From Fibrobacter sp. (GTDB lineage Bacteria; Fibrobacterota; Chitinivibrionia; Chitinivibrionales; Chitinispirillaceae): DNA of 33,335 nucleotides. The notes under the pieces are model-generated. The model had not been told where the DNA came from. It saw nothing but the letters and a program-made list of their open reading frames with translations, and ran no database searches. This document shows, piece after piece, positions 7,548 to 16,494 of this stretch. Numbering within the stretch: position 1 is the first letter of the stretch; each line of letters starts with the position of its first letter. Made by a program: the position numbers and the translations under genes. Location: assembly GCA_012519985.1 (NCBI GenBank), contig JAAYPC010000240.1, positions 1 to 33,335 on the forward strand, written 5' to 3'.

Positions 7548-9109
7548 AGTTCGCCCTCGTAACCCTTTTTGAATTTGATGATGGCATCATAAATGGACGA
7601 TGCAATATATTTCTGAAAAGATTTGTCTGCAAGAAGCTTCTCCTCAGTGGCATTCGACAAGAAGCCCACCTCAATAAGAACAGAGGGCATATAGGCTCCA
7701 TTGAGAACCCAGAAATTTGCCTGTCCTACTCCCAGATGCAGCTTGGGAATCTTTTTTTTCAAACCTGTTTCAAACTTCTGATCTATAAGGATGCAAAGCT
7801 CCTGACTTTCCTTAAGATATTCATTACCAGCCAGATCAATAAGCAGATTCTGAAGATTGTTGTAGTTCTGAGGTCGCTCTTCAAGCTTGATTACCGCATT
7901 CTCACGCATGGCAACCAACTTATCCTCTTCATTTTTTGCATGCGAAAGAAAATAAGCTTTGTAGCCTCTGGTGATTTTTTTACGTTGAGCACTTCCGGAG
8001 ATTGCATCTGCATGAATACTGATAAAGAGATCCGCTTTTTTATCATTGGCAAACTTTGTACGATCCTGTAATGGAACGAAAATATCTTTTTCTCTGGTGA
8101 GATGAACCGTTATACCATCGGTTTTTTTAAGCATTTCTTTTAGTTTTAAAGCAATATTGAGAACCACATCTTTCTCTTTTACTCCCCCCACCCCGATTGC
8201 TCCAGGATCCTTTCCCCCATGCCCCGGATCAATTACTACAGTTTTCAGTGATTCGACCTGGAGGGTATTTGATGGTTTAAAAAGAGCCCCTTTATCCATC
8301 TTTTTTTCAGGCCGTAAACTCAGCATCAGTCTTCTTGTATCCTGAACATAATCATATACCGGCTCTTCGATTTTGCTATTCAAGAGCACAGAAACCTGGG
8401 CAGACTCTTTAAACTGAACAGCAGAAACCGATTTTATGACCCCGCAGGGCTCTTTGCTGCGAATCTTCTGGGTATCAACTGTCCCTTTGAAAAAATTAAC
8501 CGTAAGATTTGGATAAAAATAGGTGATATCAAATAAAAGCGAATCACCAAGGTCAATAGTGAGAAGAGTCCCGTTCTGTTTTTTTTCACAAAATACCGAC
8601 TTTATGGAATACTTGGATTCGACCACCTGAACCTGGCGGGATGAAGCATTCCATTGCAATTCTCCACCTTCTGGTTTGAAAGCTTCTATCAAATCGGTTA
8701 TAGTAAGAAAAAGCTGCGATCCAAAGCGCAATGGAGCCAGGGACAATTTAGCCGTAACCCCGTTTCGCATTATAAATGTGTTATCCTGAACAAAAGAAAT
8801 AGAATCGTTGTTTTTCCTACAAGTCAGTCGCTGTGAGAAACGGTCCCACTGGCAGCTATAATTCAATGCCTCAGCAAAAGAAGAGATGGAAATCAGTTCA
8901 TGATTATCGTGAACAAAAGACTCTACACTGCTTTTTTTTCCTGTCTGCTTAAACTGTACTGAAATCTGTGCAATCGAACTGATATGGAAAATTAAAAGAA
9001 TTGAGGCCGATATAAGGCAATTGAAGGCAGGGAAGTATAAGCGCTTAAAAATGTTTTGAATAGAGTAACCATTTCTGCAGTGATCCGGTATAACTCTTAA
9101 GGAAAACAT
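7544..9109 (-). CDS. Exported N-acetylmuramoyl-L-alanine amidase (Amidase_3)
   Basis: A 521-residue protein. A basic N-terminus and a hydrophobic stretch at about residues 30-48 look like a signal peptide with an unusually long n-region; no later in-frame Met suggests a shorter start. Residues about 50-145 resemble a copper-amine-oxidase-N/stalk-like domain, about 165-265 resemble an AMIN-type cell-wall or septum targeting domain, and about 290-515 form the zinc amidase. Zinc and catalytic motifs are VVIDPGHGGKDPGA (H297), VKEKDVVLN (E312), FISIHADA (H366) and LIEVGFLSN. It cleaves the bond between MurNAc and the stem peptide in the periplasm, usually for daughter-cell separation. It starts two bases after the smpB stop. 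Confidence 0.92.
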   Translation of the reverse strand: MFSLRVIPDHCRNGYSIQNIFKRLYFPAFNCLISASILLIFHISSIAQISVQFKQTGKKSSVESFVHDNHELISISSFAEALNYSCQWDRFSQRLTCRKNNDSISFVQDNTFIMRNGVTAKLSLAPLRFGSQLFLTITDLIEAFKPEGGELQWNASSRQVQVVESKYSIKSVFCEKKQNGTLLTIDLGDSLLFDITYFYPNLTVNFFKGTVDTQKIRSKEPCGVIKSVSAVQFKESAQVSVLLNSKIEEPVYDYVQDTRRLMLSLRPEKKMDKGALFKPSNTLQVESLKTVVIDPGHGGKDPGAIGVGGVKEKDVVLNIALKLKEMLKKTDGITVHLTREKDIFVPLQDRTKFANDKKADLFISIHADAISGSAQRKKITRGYKAYFLSHAKNEEDKLVAMRENAVIKLEERPQNYNNLQNLLIDLAGNEYLKESQELCILIDQKFETGLKKKIPKLHLGVGQANFWVLNGAYMPSVLIEVGFLSNATEEKLLADKSFQKYIASSIYDAIIKFKKGYEGEL

Positions 9110-9111
9110 AA

Positions 9112-9558
9112 CTAACGACGCCTTCCAAAAAGCTGAGAGATTCGCCTCTTTGATTCCTCTTCCGCTATTTTGTGACGTTTATCAAAACTTTTACGACCTC
9201 TGCAAAGACCTATTTCCACTTTAACCCATTGTTTTTTAAAATATATCGCCAGAGGAATCAAAGTCAGATGCTTTCTTTCTACTTCATTGCATAACCGAAT
9301 TATCTGATTTTTTTGCAGCAAAAGCTTCCTTTTACGATAAGGATCAGGCGAATAGAATCCTCCCCGCTCATAAGCGCTGATATGAAGACTGTTGACAAAG
9401 ATCTCCCCATCGGTACATTGAGCATAACTGTCGGATAAATTAACCCTACCCGCACGGATAGATTTAACCTCGGAACCTGTTAATGCAATACCAGCTTCAA
9501 CCTTTTCCAGAATTTCATAATTATGATATGCTTTTCGGTTTTGTGCTATACTCTTCAT
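9112..9558 (-). CDS. smpB: SsrA-binding protein SmpB
   Basis: A 148-residue protein that binds tmRNA and positions it in stalled ribosomes. It carries the family motifs NRKAYHNYEILEKVEAGIAL, GSEVKSIRAGRVNLSDSYA and the C-terminal segment GRKSFDKRHKIAEEE followed by a basic tail. I chose the ATG at 9558, with GAGAA upstream, over the in-frame TTG at 9567. It is the first gene of the minus-strand block. No tmRNA gene is visible in this window. Confidence 0.96.
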   Translation of the reverse strand: MKSIAQNRKAYHNYEILEKVEAGIALTGSEVKSIRAGRVNLSDSYAQCTDGEIFVNSLHISAYERGGFYSPDPYRKRKLLLQKNQIIRLCNEVERKHLTLIPLAIYFKKQWVKVEIGLCRGRKSFDKRHKIAEEESKRRISQLFGRRR

Positions 9559-9596
9559 CGTTCTCAAAAATAGTTACTTTCTTGATCATCTGGCAA

Positions 9597-9636
9597 TTAA
9601 AGCAGTATTTAAAGTTTTATTTTCAATCTGCTTTAA
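9597..9636. repeat. Perfect 9-bp inverted repeat between smpB and the HIT gene
   Basis: TTAAAGCAG (9597-9605) and CTGCTTTAA (9628-9636) are exact reverse complements with a 22-base spacer, in the spacer between the divergent smpB and HIT genes. It lies 39 bases upstream of the smpB start and could be a two-site operator or a hairpin in the smpB leader. Confidence 0.5.
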
Positions 9637-9653
9637 ATTATTTTTGAGACCAC

Positions 9654-9694
9654 AAATTTAAAATCTTAAATCCGAAATTTAAAATCTTAAATCC
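9654..9694. repeat. Tandem 21-bp repeat made of AAATNNN heptads
   Basis: The 20-base unit beginning AAATTTAAAATCTT occurs exactly twice (9654-9673 and 9675-9694) with one base between, so the period is 21. Read in sevens it is AAATTTA, AAATCTT, AAATCCG, AAATTTA, AAATCTT, AAATCC. It ends 13 bases before the HIT start codon. Confidence 0.8.
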
Positions 9695-9707
9695 TATTGG
9701 TGGTGTT

Positions 9708-10052
9708 ATGGATGATTGCGTATTCTGCAAAATAATCCGCAATGAAATCCCCTCAAAAAAAATTTATGAGGATGAATCCGCGATTGTAATCTCTGATCTC
9801 AACCCACAGGCGCCACACCATTTTCTGGCAATACCCCGCAAACACTTTGCCGGAATTCATGAGGTGCCAGGAGAAGAAGAAACTCTATTTGAAACCCTGT
9901 TCAGGGCGATCTCCGAAACGGTTAAAAGAGAGAAATTAAATGAAAAAGGTTACAGGTTAGTAATTAATTACGGAGAGAAAGCCGGCCAGACCGTCCACCA
10001 TATACATGTACATATATTAAGTGGAAGAGAATTTCATTGGCCACCGGGATGA
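9708..10052 (+). CDS. HIT-family (HINT-like) nucleotide hydrolase
   Basis: A 114-residue protein starting DDCVFCKIIRNEIPS, with DLNPQAPHHFLAIPRKH in the middle and the histidine triad VHHIHVHIL near the C-terminus, the classic HINT layout. Such proteins hydrolyse purine nucleoside phosphoramidates or aminoacyl-adenylates in the cytoplasm. GGTGGTG lies just before the ATG. It is an isolated gene divergent from smpB and directly preceded by a tandem repeat. Confidence 0.94.
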   Translation: MDDCVFCKIIRNEIPSKKIYEDESAIVISDLNPQAPHHFLAIPRKHFAGIHEVPGEEETLFETLFRAISETVKREKLNEKGYRLVINYGEKAGQTVHHIHVHILSGREFHWPPG

Positions 10053-10175
10053 TTGCTGATTTAACAGGCTGCTAGTGCTTTTGCCAGAAAATCGCACATT
10101 TTAGATTCCATACTACAGACACAATCTCTGGTTCATCTGCAAAGATGGCACATTTCACCAGCGTATTTTTTATTT

Positions 10176-10358
10176 TTATTTCTTATTTTCAGTAGCTGAA
10201 ATCACATGTGTGCTCTGGTCTTCGGTGTTATACCAGAAAAAGACCTGATTTTCATGCCTTGTAAAACAATCACTTAATTGTTGCTTATGAGCACATGGAT
10301 AAATTTTATTATGTTTCTTGGCAGCTTTACGTATCATCTGCCGCTCCAGGTCATTCAT
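10176..10358 (-). CDS. Small conserved-looking hypothetical protein
   Basis: A 60-residue product, mostly hydrophilic, with two cysteines (CAHKQQLSDCFT) and the segment QVFFWYNTEDQSTHVI. I recall similar small proteins with a W/FNT-x-D-x-STH pattern in other environmental bacteria, but no function. No signal or membrane segment is seen. Its ribosome binding site is weak (AGGA about 12 bases upstream). It lies 78 bases downstream of ftsZ, beyond a hairpin, on the same strand. Confidence 0.6.
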   Translation of the reverse strand: MNDLERQMIRKAAKKHNKIYPCAHKQQLSDCFTRHENQVFFWYNTEDQSTHVISATENKK

Positions 10359-10389
10359 ACTTTCTAAGAGTCCTTTTTTAAAATATTCA

Positions 10390-10417
10390 TCCGGAGGAAA
10401 AAATAAACTCCTCCGGA
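10390..10417 (-). terminator. Hairpin downstream of ftsZ, possible terminator
   Basis: An 8-bp perfect stem, TCCGGAGG (10390-10397) with CCTCCGGA (10410-10417) and a 12-base AT-rich loop. On the minus strand it lies about 20 bases after the ftsZ stop and is followed by an AT-rich stretch with a short T-run rather than a full T-tract, so termination may be partial. On the plus strand a run of nine Ts starts 14 bases after the stem. It separates ftsZ from the small downstream ORF. Confidence 0.55.
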
Positions 10418-10436
10418 AAGATTAAATCATTTTTTT

Positions 10437-11762
10437 TTACTGCATCTGCTTTCTTAAAAATGTAGGAACATCCATATCGTCCTCATACTGGGTAATTACA
10501 CTTCCTTTAGAGACATAAACCCGTTCCTTCCGGATTACATCTTTTTTTAGAAAAGGAAGACACTCAATAGAGGTACCCGCATTATTTACCACAGGCATGC
10601 CATGATTTTCCTTTTGTATAGCAGGCTTATCCTGAACTGCATTGGTCCCGTCCTGATTTTCAGGCTCAATTTCAGAATCGTTCTGCTTTGGAGGTACATT
10701 CAGAGAAATTGACATTTGCTCGACAGTATCTTTTTTCTGTCCGGGAAGTGTCAGCATCATTCTCTGCGCAGCCGAATCACGGTTTTTCTCGATGGATCCC
10801 TCATTAAAGCCGGTAGCAATAACGGTAACCCTGATTTTTCCACTCATGCTGGGATCGGTAACTGCTCCGAAAATAATATTGGTCTCAGCATCTTCGCCGA
10901 CTGCATCGTAAACAGTCTGAGTTGCATCGCTGACATCATAGAGAGTCATCTCTTCACCACCGGTAATATTAATCAGAATTCCTTTAGCTCCCACTATAGA
11001 GATGTCATCCAGCAATGGGCTGTGAATAGCATTGTCTGCCGCAATTGCAGCACGGTTATCACCTTCTGCATATCCTGTACCCATCAGGGCATCACCCATA
11101 CCTTTCATGATGGTTTTGACATCAGCAAAATCCAGGTTTACAAGTCCATTCACCATAATGAGGTCGGATATACCTCTTGTAGCCTGCAGAAGAACATCAT
11201 CTGCTGTTTTAAAAGCATCGATCAAAGAGGTATTGCGCTCTACTATAGAAAGCAGTTTCTGATTGGGGATACAGATAATAGTATCTACCGACTGACGTAA
11301 GCCATCGATTCCCTTGCGGGCATTTCTATCACGTACTTTTCCTTCGAAAAGGAAAGGACGGGTAACCACAGCCACAGTCAGAATTCCCATTTCCTGAGCA
11401 ATTTCAGCAACGACCGGTGCACCACCTGTTCCAGTTCCACCACCCATACCGGCGGTGATGAAAACCATATCCGCACCTTCCATAATCGCCGCAATCTGGT
11501 CTCTGTCTTCCTCCATAGCCAGACGTCCTACTTCCGGGTTTGCACCTGCACCCAAACCTTTTGTAATCTTGGCACCAATCTGCAGTTTATTGGGTGCTTT
11601 ATTATTAGCCAAGGCCATAGCATCGGTATTAACCGCTATAAATTCTACACCGGTAAGACCGGCAGCTATCATTCTGTTGACAGCATTACCACCTGCCCCG
11701 CCAACACCTATTACCTTCATTTTCGCAACAGTGTCAAATTTTTCATCTAATGTGATTTTCAT
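10437..11762 (-). CDS. ftsZ: Cell division protein FtsZ
   Basis: A 441-residue tubulin-like GTPase that forms the Z-ring. The nucleotide-binding segment [12 protein letters not shown], the tubulin signature GGGTGTG (107-113), the T5/T6 region [14 protein letters not shown] and the T7 loop [11 protein letters not shown] are present. A variable linker of roughly 85 residues follows the globular core, and the conserved C-terminal peptide DVPTFLRKQ, which binds FtsA and other tethers, ends the protein. GGAGGAG lies four to five bases before the ATG. It is 79 bases downstream of ftsA and is the last division gene of the cluster. Confidence 0.98.
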   Translation of the reverse strand: MKITLDEKFDTVAKMKVIGVGGAGGNAVNRMIAAGLTGVEFIAVNTDAMALANNKAPNKLQIGAKITKGLGAGANPEVGRLAMEEDRDQIAAIMEGADMVFITAGMGGGTGTGGAPVVAEIAQEMGILTVAVVTRPFLFEGKVRDRNARKGIDGLRQSVDTIICIPNQKLLSIVERNTSLIDAFKTADDVLLQATRGISDLIMVNGLVNLDFADVKTIMKGMGDALMGTGYAEGDNRAAIAADNAIHSPLLDDISIVGAKGILINITGGEEMTLYDVSDATQTVYDAVGEDAETNIIFGAVTDPSMSGKIRVTVIATGFNEGSIEKNRDSAAQRMMLTLPGQKKDTVEQMSISLNVPPKQNDSEIEPENQDGTNAVQDKPAIQKENHGMPVVNNAGTSIECLPFLKKDVIRKERVYVSKGSVITQYEDDMDVPTFLRKQMQ

Positions 11763-11841
11763 AGTGCTCCTCCTCGTCTGTGATTTTATTCCCGGTTAAT
11801 TAAATTCCTGTCTTGATTTTTTAATTCCTGGGCCTCTGTCT

Positions 11842-13077
11842 TTAGAAAAATTCCTTTACCCAGGATTTCATTCTATCAAAAATTTTTCTGAAACTATCCT
11901 CACCACCGAAAGCTCTTCTGTTACGCCGGCTTTTCATCTGTTCCATTCCGTACATGCACAATCCGATGCCGGTTGCATGAACAGGTGATTTTGCTGCCTC
12001 GGTCAAACCTCCAAACCCATAGGGAATACCCAGTTTAACAGGCATTTCAAAGACCCGTTCCGCCAGTTCCTGAATTCCATCCATAAGCGATCCTCCTCCG
12101 GTAAGGACTACACCAGCACCCAGCATATCTGCATACTCTGTTCTCTTGATTTCTCTTAAGGCAAGTGAAAGAATTTCCTCCAGCCGTGGTTCGATTATGG
12201 AGGCAAGTACACCTCTTGACACTTCCCTCTGCTCCCGTCCTCCAACTCCAGGGACACTGAGATACTCGTTTCCTTTCACCAGAGAAGAACAGGCGCATCC
12301 AAACTGCTTTTTTATCTCTTCAGCTCTCTCAATAGGAGTACTTATTCCTATAGCGATATCGCTAGTAACATTTTTTCCACCAAGTCCGACAACGGCAGTA
12401 TGGCGAATGCTTTCATCAAAGTAAATGGATATATCGGTTGTCCCACCTCCCATATCAATCAGAGCTACTCCAAGTTCCTTTTCATCCTTTTCCAGAACCG
12501 CATAACAGGATGCTAACGGCTCCAGAACAAGATCGATTACTTTAAGTCCGGCCTTATCAACACTTCTATAAATATTCTGGGCACTGGTTACTGCACCGGT
12601 AACTATATGCACCTGAGTTTCCAGACGCACACCGCACATACCTATCGGATCTTTGATACCATTCTGGTCATCAACAACGTATTCCTGTGGTATCACATGT
12701 AAGATTTCTCTGTCCATGGGAATAGAAACGGCCTTTGCAGCATCGATCGCCCTGACTACATCCAGATCGGTAATTTCATTATCTTCACGGGAAATAGCTA
12801 CCACACCCCTGCTGTTAATGGCTCTGATATGGTCACCTGCAATGCCCACATAGACCGAATCAACATCCACTCCAGCCATTAGCTCTGCTTCTTCGACAGC
12901 TTTCTGAATCGATCTGACAGTTTTGTCGATATTGACTACAACCCCTTTACGGAGACCATCAGATGGACTTACTCCTACTCCCACAATCTTCAATTCGCCA
13001 TTAGGATCGAGTTCCGAAATGATGCAAGCGATTTTAGTCGTTCCTATATCCAGTCCTACAAAAACATTGTCTTCCAT
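11842..13077 (-). CDS. ftsA: Cell division protein FtsA
   Basis: A 411-residue actin-like ATPase that tethers FtsZ to the membrane. Seen are the phosphate-1 loop FVGLDIGTTKIACII, the 1C domain region, phosphate-2 LIDMGGGTTDISI, the adenosine motif GVVLTGGGSLMDGI and a C-terminal amphipathic helix (KIFDRMKSWVKEFF) for membrane binding. I chose the ATG at 13077, with AGGAGG five bases upstream, over an in-frame start at 13101 that would add eight residues. It follows ftsQ by 31 bases. Confidence 0.97.
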   Translation of the reverse strand: MEDNVFVGLDIGTTKIACIISELDPNGELKIVGVGVSPSDGLRKGVVVNIDKTVRSIQKAVEEAELMAGVDVDSVYVGIAGDHIRAINSRGVVAISREDNEITDLDVVRAIDAAKAVSIPMDREILHVIPQEYVVDDQNGIKDPIGMCGVRLETQVHIVTGAVTSAQNIYRSVDKAGLKVIDLVLEPLASCYAVLEKDEKELGVALIDMGGGTTDISIYFDESIRHTAVVGLGGKNVTSDIAIGISTPIERAEEIKKQFGCACSSLVKGNEYLSVPGVGGREQREVSRGVLASIIEPRLEEILSLALREIKRTEYADMLGAGVVLTGGGSLMDGIQELAERVFEMPVKLGIPYGFGGLTEAAKSPVHATGIGLCMYGMEQMKSRRNRRAFGGEDSFRKIFDRMKSWVKEFF

Positions 13078-13108
13078 ATAAACCTCCTGTGAACTGCACA
13101 AAAAAAAA

Positions 13109-13972
13109 TTAATCTGTAACTGCCTGTATCACTTCGGTTTTAACAGAAACCGGTTGAGTTACAAAAGCCAGATTCTGATAACAGAGATTGATCCTGGCAG
13201 GCAGTTGAGCCATATCAACAATCACCTCCTGAAGTCTTTTGAGGTGATTAAGTCGCAAGGCAAGAGACTCGGTTTCCAGTTCAAACAATGTTGGACTGGA
13301 TTGGAAAGTAATTCTTACCTTATTCTCATCCGAAAAATCCACCTGTGATATCCTGTTCATCATACCATCATCCACATCTCTTACCTGACGATAAAAGGTT
13401 TTTAACCGTTTCAAATGATCAGCCTTTATTACCTGTCTGCCCAGACAATCCACCGTATCCTTTAAGCCGCTTACCAGCGGAAGAGATACATTCATACCAT
13501 CGGTTAAAGGCAGCACAATCCCTTGTATATCAACCTGGTAAATATTGCCCAGATTGACTATAGCAACCGGCTTCCTTTCTTTGATCTCCAGGCTTATGAA
13601 CCCACTCAGATTCCTGACCAGTTTAACACTTTCCACCCAGGGATTACTGCTTAACAAAGTATCCACTTTCCTGCCATTGATCTGGAAAATTTTCATTCCC
13701 GGTTTCAGGCCACTCAATGCCAGCACCTTGTCTTCCGGAACATTTTTGGCACCCCTGACCATTATTTCCTTTACGCTCAACAATGCTGAGTCTTCAAATC
13801 TTTTTTTCAGCTCTATAATCCTGTCATGTCCAAAATAAATCGCAGCATAACCCAGCCCGGCTATCAGCACAAACACCATTAACCTTGCCATCAGCTTCCG
13901 GATTGTATGTTTCCTTTTGCTTCTTAAGGTAGCCTTTTTCTTGCGGCTGTTAGCTCCGACCCTTTTAGGCAT
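13109..13972 (-). CDS. ftsQ: Cell division protein FtsQ/DivIB
   Basis: A 287-residue bitopic protein. A highly basic cytoplasmic N-terminus (about 30 residues rich in K and R) is followed by one membrane segment (about residues 30-48). A POTRA domain comes next (VKEIMVRGAKNVPEDKVLAL, then NPWVESVKLVRNLSGFISLEIKERKPVAIV), and then the beta domain. It links FtsL and FtsB to the division machinery. It overlaps the murC stop by 8 bases. Sequence conservation in this family is low, so the call rests on topology, POTRA motif and place. Confidence 0.9.
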   Translation of the reverse strand: MPKRVGANSRKKKATLRSKRKHTIRKLMARLMVFVLIAGLGYAAIYFGHDRIIELKKRFEDSALLSVKEIMVRGAKNVPEDKVLALSGLKPGMKIFQINGRKVDTLLSSNPWVESVKLVRNLSGFISLEIKERKPVAIVNLGNIYQVDIQGIVLPLTDGMNVSLPLVSGLKDTVDCLGRQVIKADHLKRLKTFYRQVRDVDDGMMNRISQVDFSDENKVRITFQSSPTLFELETESLALRLNHLKRLQEVIVDMAQLPARINLCYQNLAFVTQPVSVKTEVIQAVTD

Positions 13973-15338
13973 CTGTCAGTTCCCTGGCTAATTTTACAGC
14001 ACAATCCCTGATATCTCCTGCACCCATCATAATGACTGCATCACCTTCCTTTAACAAGCCTTTCAGAGATGTGATTACATCATTTTTGCAGGCAATATGA
14101 CTGGCTTTTCCATATCCGCACTCAATCATCTTCTCCACAATAGTTGCAGAAGAAACCCCGGCAATTGGCTCCTCTCTGGCTTTGTAGATATCGGTGACAA
14201 ACACCACATCAGCCTTCATCAGACTTTTAACAAACTGATCCAGCAGATCTCTTGTTCTGCTGTAAAGATGTGGCTGAAATACTGCAACAATTCTTTTGTA
14301 ACCACAACTTCTGGCTGCATCAATAGTGGCACTTATTTCTGCAGGATGATGTGCATAATCATCTATGACAGTTATTCCACCAATCTCAGCAATAATCTCA
14401 AATCTCCTTCGCACCCCCTGGAAAGCAGACAGAGTGGAGGCAATTGAGTCAAACTCAATTCCCATCTCTGTAGCAGCAGCTATAACTGCCAATGAATTAA
14501 GCACATTATGAATGCCCGGAAGATTAAGATTAACCACACCGCAGATCTCACCTCTTCGCTTTACCGTAAAAGATGAACGGTTCCGGTTGAAACTGATACC
14601 CTCAGCGATGTAATCTGCAGGATTGTTTAAGCCGTATGTAATAACCGTTCTATGCAGCAATGGCAGAATTTCTCTTACTCCGCAATCATCACTGCAGGCA
14701 ATTACAGCCCCATAAAACGGAATTCTTTCGGTAAAGCCAACAAAAGCCTCTTTTATACTTTGAAAAGAACCGTAACAATCAAGGTGGTCAGCCTCGATAT
14801 TGGTGATAATAGCCATTGAAGGATACATAGCCAGAAATGAACGGTCATATTCATCTGCTTCAGCAATCATAATACTGCCTTTCCCCACGACAGCATGAGA
14901 ATCTGCACTCCTTATCATTCCTCCGACAAGCACCGTGGGTTCAAGTCCGGCATTACTAAAGACCTCACCTACCAAAGAGGTGGTTGTTGTCTTTCCATGA
15001 GTTCCGGAGATACAAACTGTGAAATGAGCCCTCATCAGTTCACCAAGCACCTCCGCACGTCTCATTTCCTGAATTCCATGGTCTCTGGCATATACCCTCT
15101 CCGGATTATCTTTTCTTACTGCACTTGAATAAACCAGTAAGTCTGCATTTTTAATAAGATCCGGTGTATGATTCAACTGAATTCTAATACCCAGAGATTC
15201 CAGCCTGGAAGTTGCAGGTGAACTGAGTATGTCACTTCCGGTTATTATATGGCCATGTGTCTGTAAAACTTCAGCCAGAGGACACATACCTGCCCCGCCG
15301 ATACCGACCATGTGAATTTTTTTTGCAAACTGTTTCAT
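13965..15338 (-). CDS. murC: UDP-N-acetylmuramate--L-alanine ligase MurC
   Basis: A 457-residue cytoplasmic ligase adding L-Ala to UDP-MurNAc. The N-terminal domain begins with HMVGIGGAGMCPLAEVL, the ATP loop is CISGTHGKTTTTSLV, and later segments EADEYDRSFL, NIEADHLDCY and VIDDYAHHPAEI are MurC-typical. I place the start at the ATG at 15338, ten bases after the ftsW stop. An upstream in-frame ATG at 15401 would add 21 residues and overlap ftsW by 53 bases. murG, which usually lies between ftsW and murC, is absent. Confidence 0.97.
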   Translation of the reverse strand: MKQFAKKIHMVGIGGAGMCPLAEVLQTHGHIITGSDILSSPATSRLESLGIRIQLNHTPDLIKNADLLVYSSAVRKDNPERVYARDHGIQEMRRAEVLGELMRAHFTVCISGTHGKTTTTSLVGEVFSNAGLEPTVLVGGMIRSADSHAVVGKGSIMIAEADEYDRSFLAMYPSMAIITNIEADHLDCYGSFQSIKEAFVGFTERIPFYGAVIACSDDCGVREILPLLHRTVITYGLNNPADYIAEGISFNRNRSSFTVKRRGEICGVVNLNLPGIHNVLNSLAVIAAATEMGIEFDSIASTLSAFQGVRRRFEIIAEIGGITVIDDYAHHPAEISATIDAARSCGYKRIVAVFQPHLYSRTRDLLDQFVKSLMKADVVFVTDIYKAREEPIAGVSSATIVEKMIECGYGKASHIACKNDVITSLKGLLKEGDAVIMMGAGDIRDCAVKLARELTDA

Positions 15339-15348
15339 ATATATTGAT

Positions 15349-16494
15349 TCAAACCTCAGCCAACCTTGCAAATCTTCTGTTTTTCTGTGTGGCCAAACCA
15401 TACCTGGCTTGACTGGAAATGTTAAGCAGTATTCCCATACTGCTCATCATAAATATCAGGCTCATCCCCCCATAGCTAAGAAAAGGCAGAGGGATACCGG
15501 TTGTAGGCATCATTGCCGTCCCCACAAAAATGTGAGTGAGAGTGTAGGATGCCACAACAAAAGTAAATCCGAAAGCCATCATCTGACCCAGCTTGTCAGG
15601 AGCATGTAATGATATTTTTAATCCCCGGTACACTATAAACACAAACATAGCCAGAAGAATCATTAAACCTATAAATCCGATCTCTTCTCCGATTATAGAA
15701 ATGGCAAAATCGGTATGAGGTTCCGGTAAATAGAAAAACTTCTGTGCACCTTTGCCAATTCCTACTCCAAAAAGCCCTCCGTTGCCTAATCCTATCACCG
15801 ATTGAGTTGCCTGATAGCTCAAGCCATTCTGCTCGCTTGACATTTTCATAAAACCCTGTATACGTGCCAAACGATAAGGTTCTTTTAAAATCAGCAGGAT
15901 AGCAATCGGAATCAAGGAAGCTATGACTCCAGCAAGATGCAAAATGTTTGCTCCCGAAAGAAAGAGAATGGCCAATGCTGTTATTCCCAGTAAAAACGAG
16001 GTTGAATAGTTTGGCTCTTTCAGAATCAGAGCACACATGATCCCTGTTAACACCAGACACCTCGATAACACAGGCCATTTCTTTATCTCAGGACCTGCCT
16101 TTTCACAGTTTCTGGCAAGTACCATTATAAGAGCCATTCTAGCCAGTTCAGAAACCTGAAATCTAACCGGTCCAATCGAAATCCATCGCCTTGCTCCGTT
16201 TATTTCTTCACCTATCGATGGTATCAGAACCGCAATCAGAAGTATGACAGAGAAGAAATAGATAGCGTTACCCAGTTTACCCCAGATATGATAATCCACA
16301 TTTATGAAAAACATAAAGCTGGCCAAAGCAAGAATTGCTCTTATGGCCTGCTGGGAAAGATAGACGTCAGAACCTCCAAAACGCAATTTGGAAAGGGCAA
16401 AAGATGAGCTGTAGACTATGACGATGCCAAATCCCAGCATCAGTAAAACCACGCAAAAAAGCCCAAAATCCATTCGAGCCATTCTGTTGCTCAT
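15349..16494 (-). CDS. ftsW: Septal SEDS glycosyltransferase FtsW
   Basis: A 381-residue multi-spanning membrane protein (about ten hydrophobic segments) that polymerises lipid II at the septum together with FtsI. SEDS hallmarks include GARRWISIGPVRFQVSELA, the catalytic-loop segment YLPEPHTDFAISIIGEEIGF and GIPLPFLSYGGMSLI near the C-terminus. Its start overlaps the murD stop (ATGA). Confidence 0.96.
   Translation of the reverse strand: MSNRMARMDFGLFCVVLLMLGFGIVIVYSSSFALSKLRFGGSDVYLSQQAIRAILALASFMFFINVDYHIWGKLGNAIYFFSVILLIAVLIPSIGEEINGARRWISIGPVRFQVSELARMALIMVLARNCEKAGPEIKKWPVLSRCLVLTGIMCALILKEPNYSTSFLLGITALAILFLSGANILHLAGVIASLIPIAILLILKEPYRLARIQGFMKMSSEQNGLSYQATQSVIGLGNGGLFGVGIGKGAQKFFYLPEPHTDFAISIIGEEIGFIGLMILLAMFVFIVYRGLKISLHAPDKLGQMMAFGFTFVVASYTLTHIFVGTAMMPTTGIPLPFLSYGGMSLIFMMSSMGILLNISSQARYGLATQKNRRFARLAEV

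Noticed and set aside
9654-9694. CRISPR-like repeats
   Set aside because: Units are 20-21 bases, AT-rich, only two copies and without spacers; no cas genes are nearby.
10716-11300. 194-codon plus-strand ORF inside ftsZ
   Set aside because: It is antisense to the well-supported ftsZ gene, has no recognisable motif and is explained by codon bias of the opposite strand.
15596-16078. 160-codon minus-strand ORF inside ftsW
   Set aside because: Alternate-frame shadow of ftsW with no motif or ribosome binding site.
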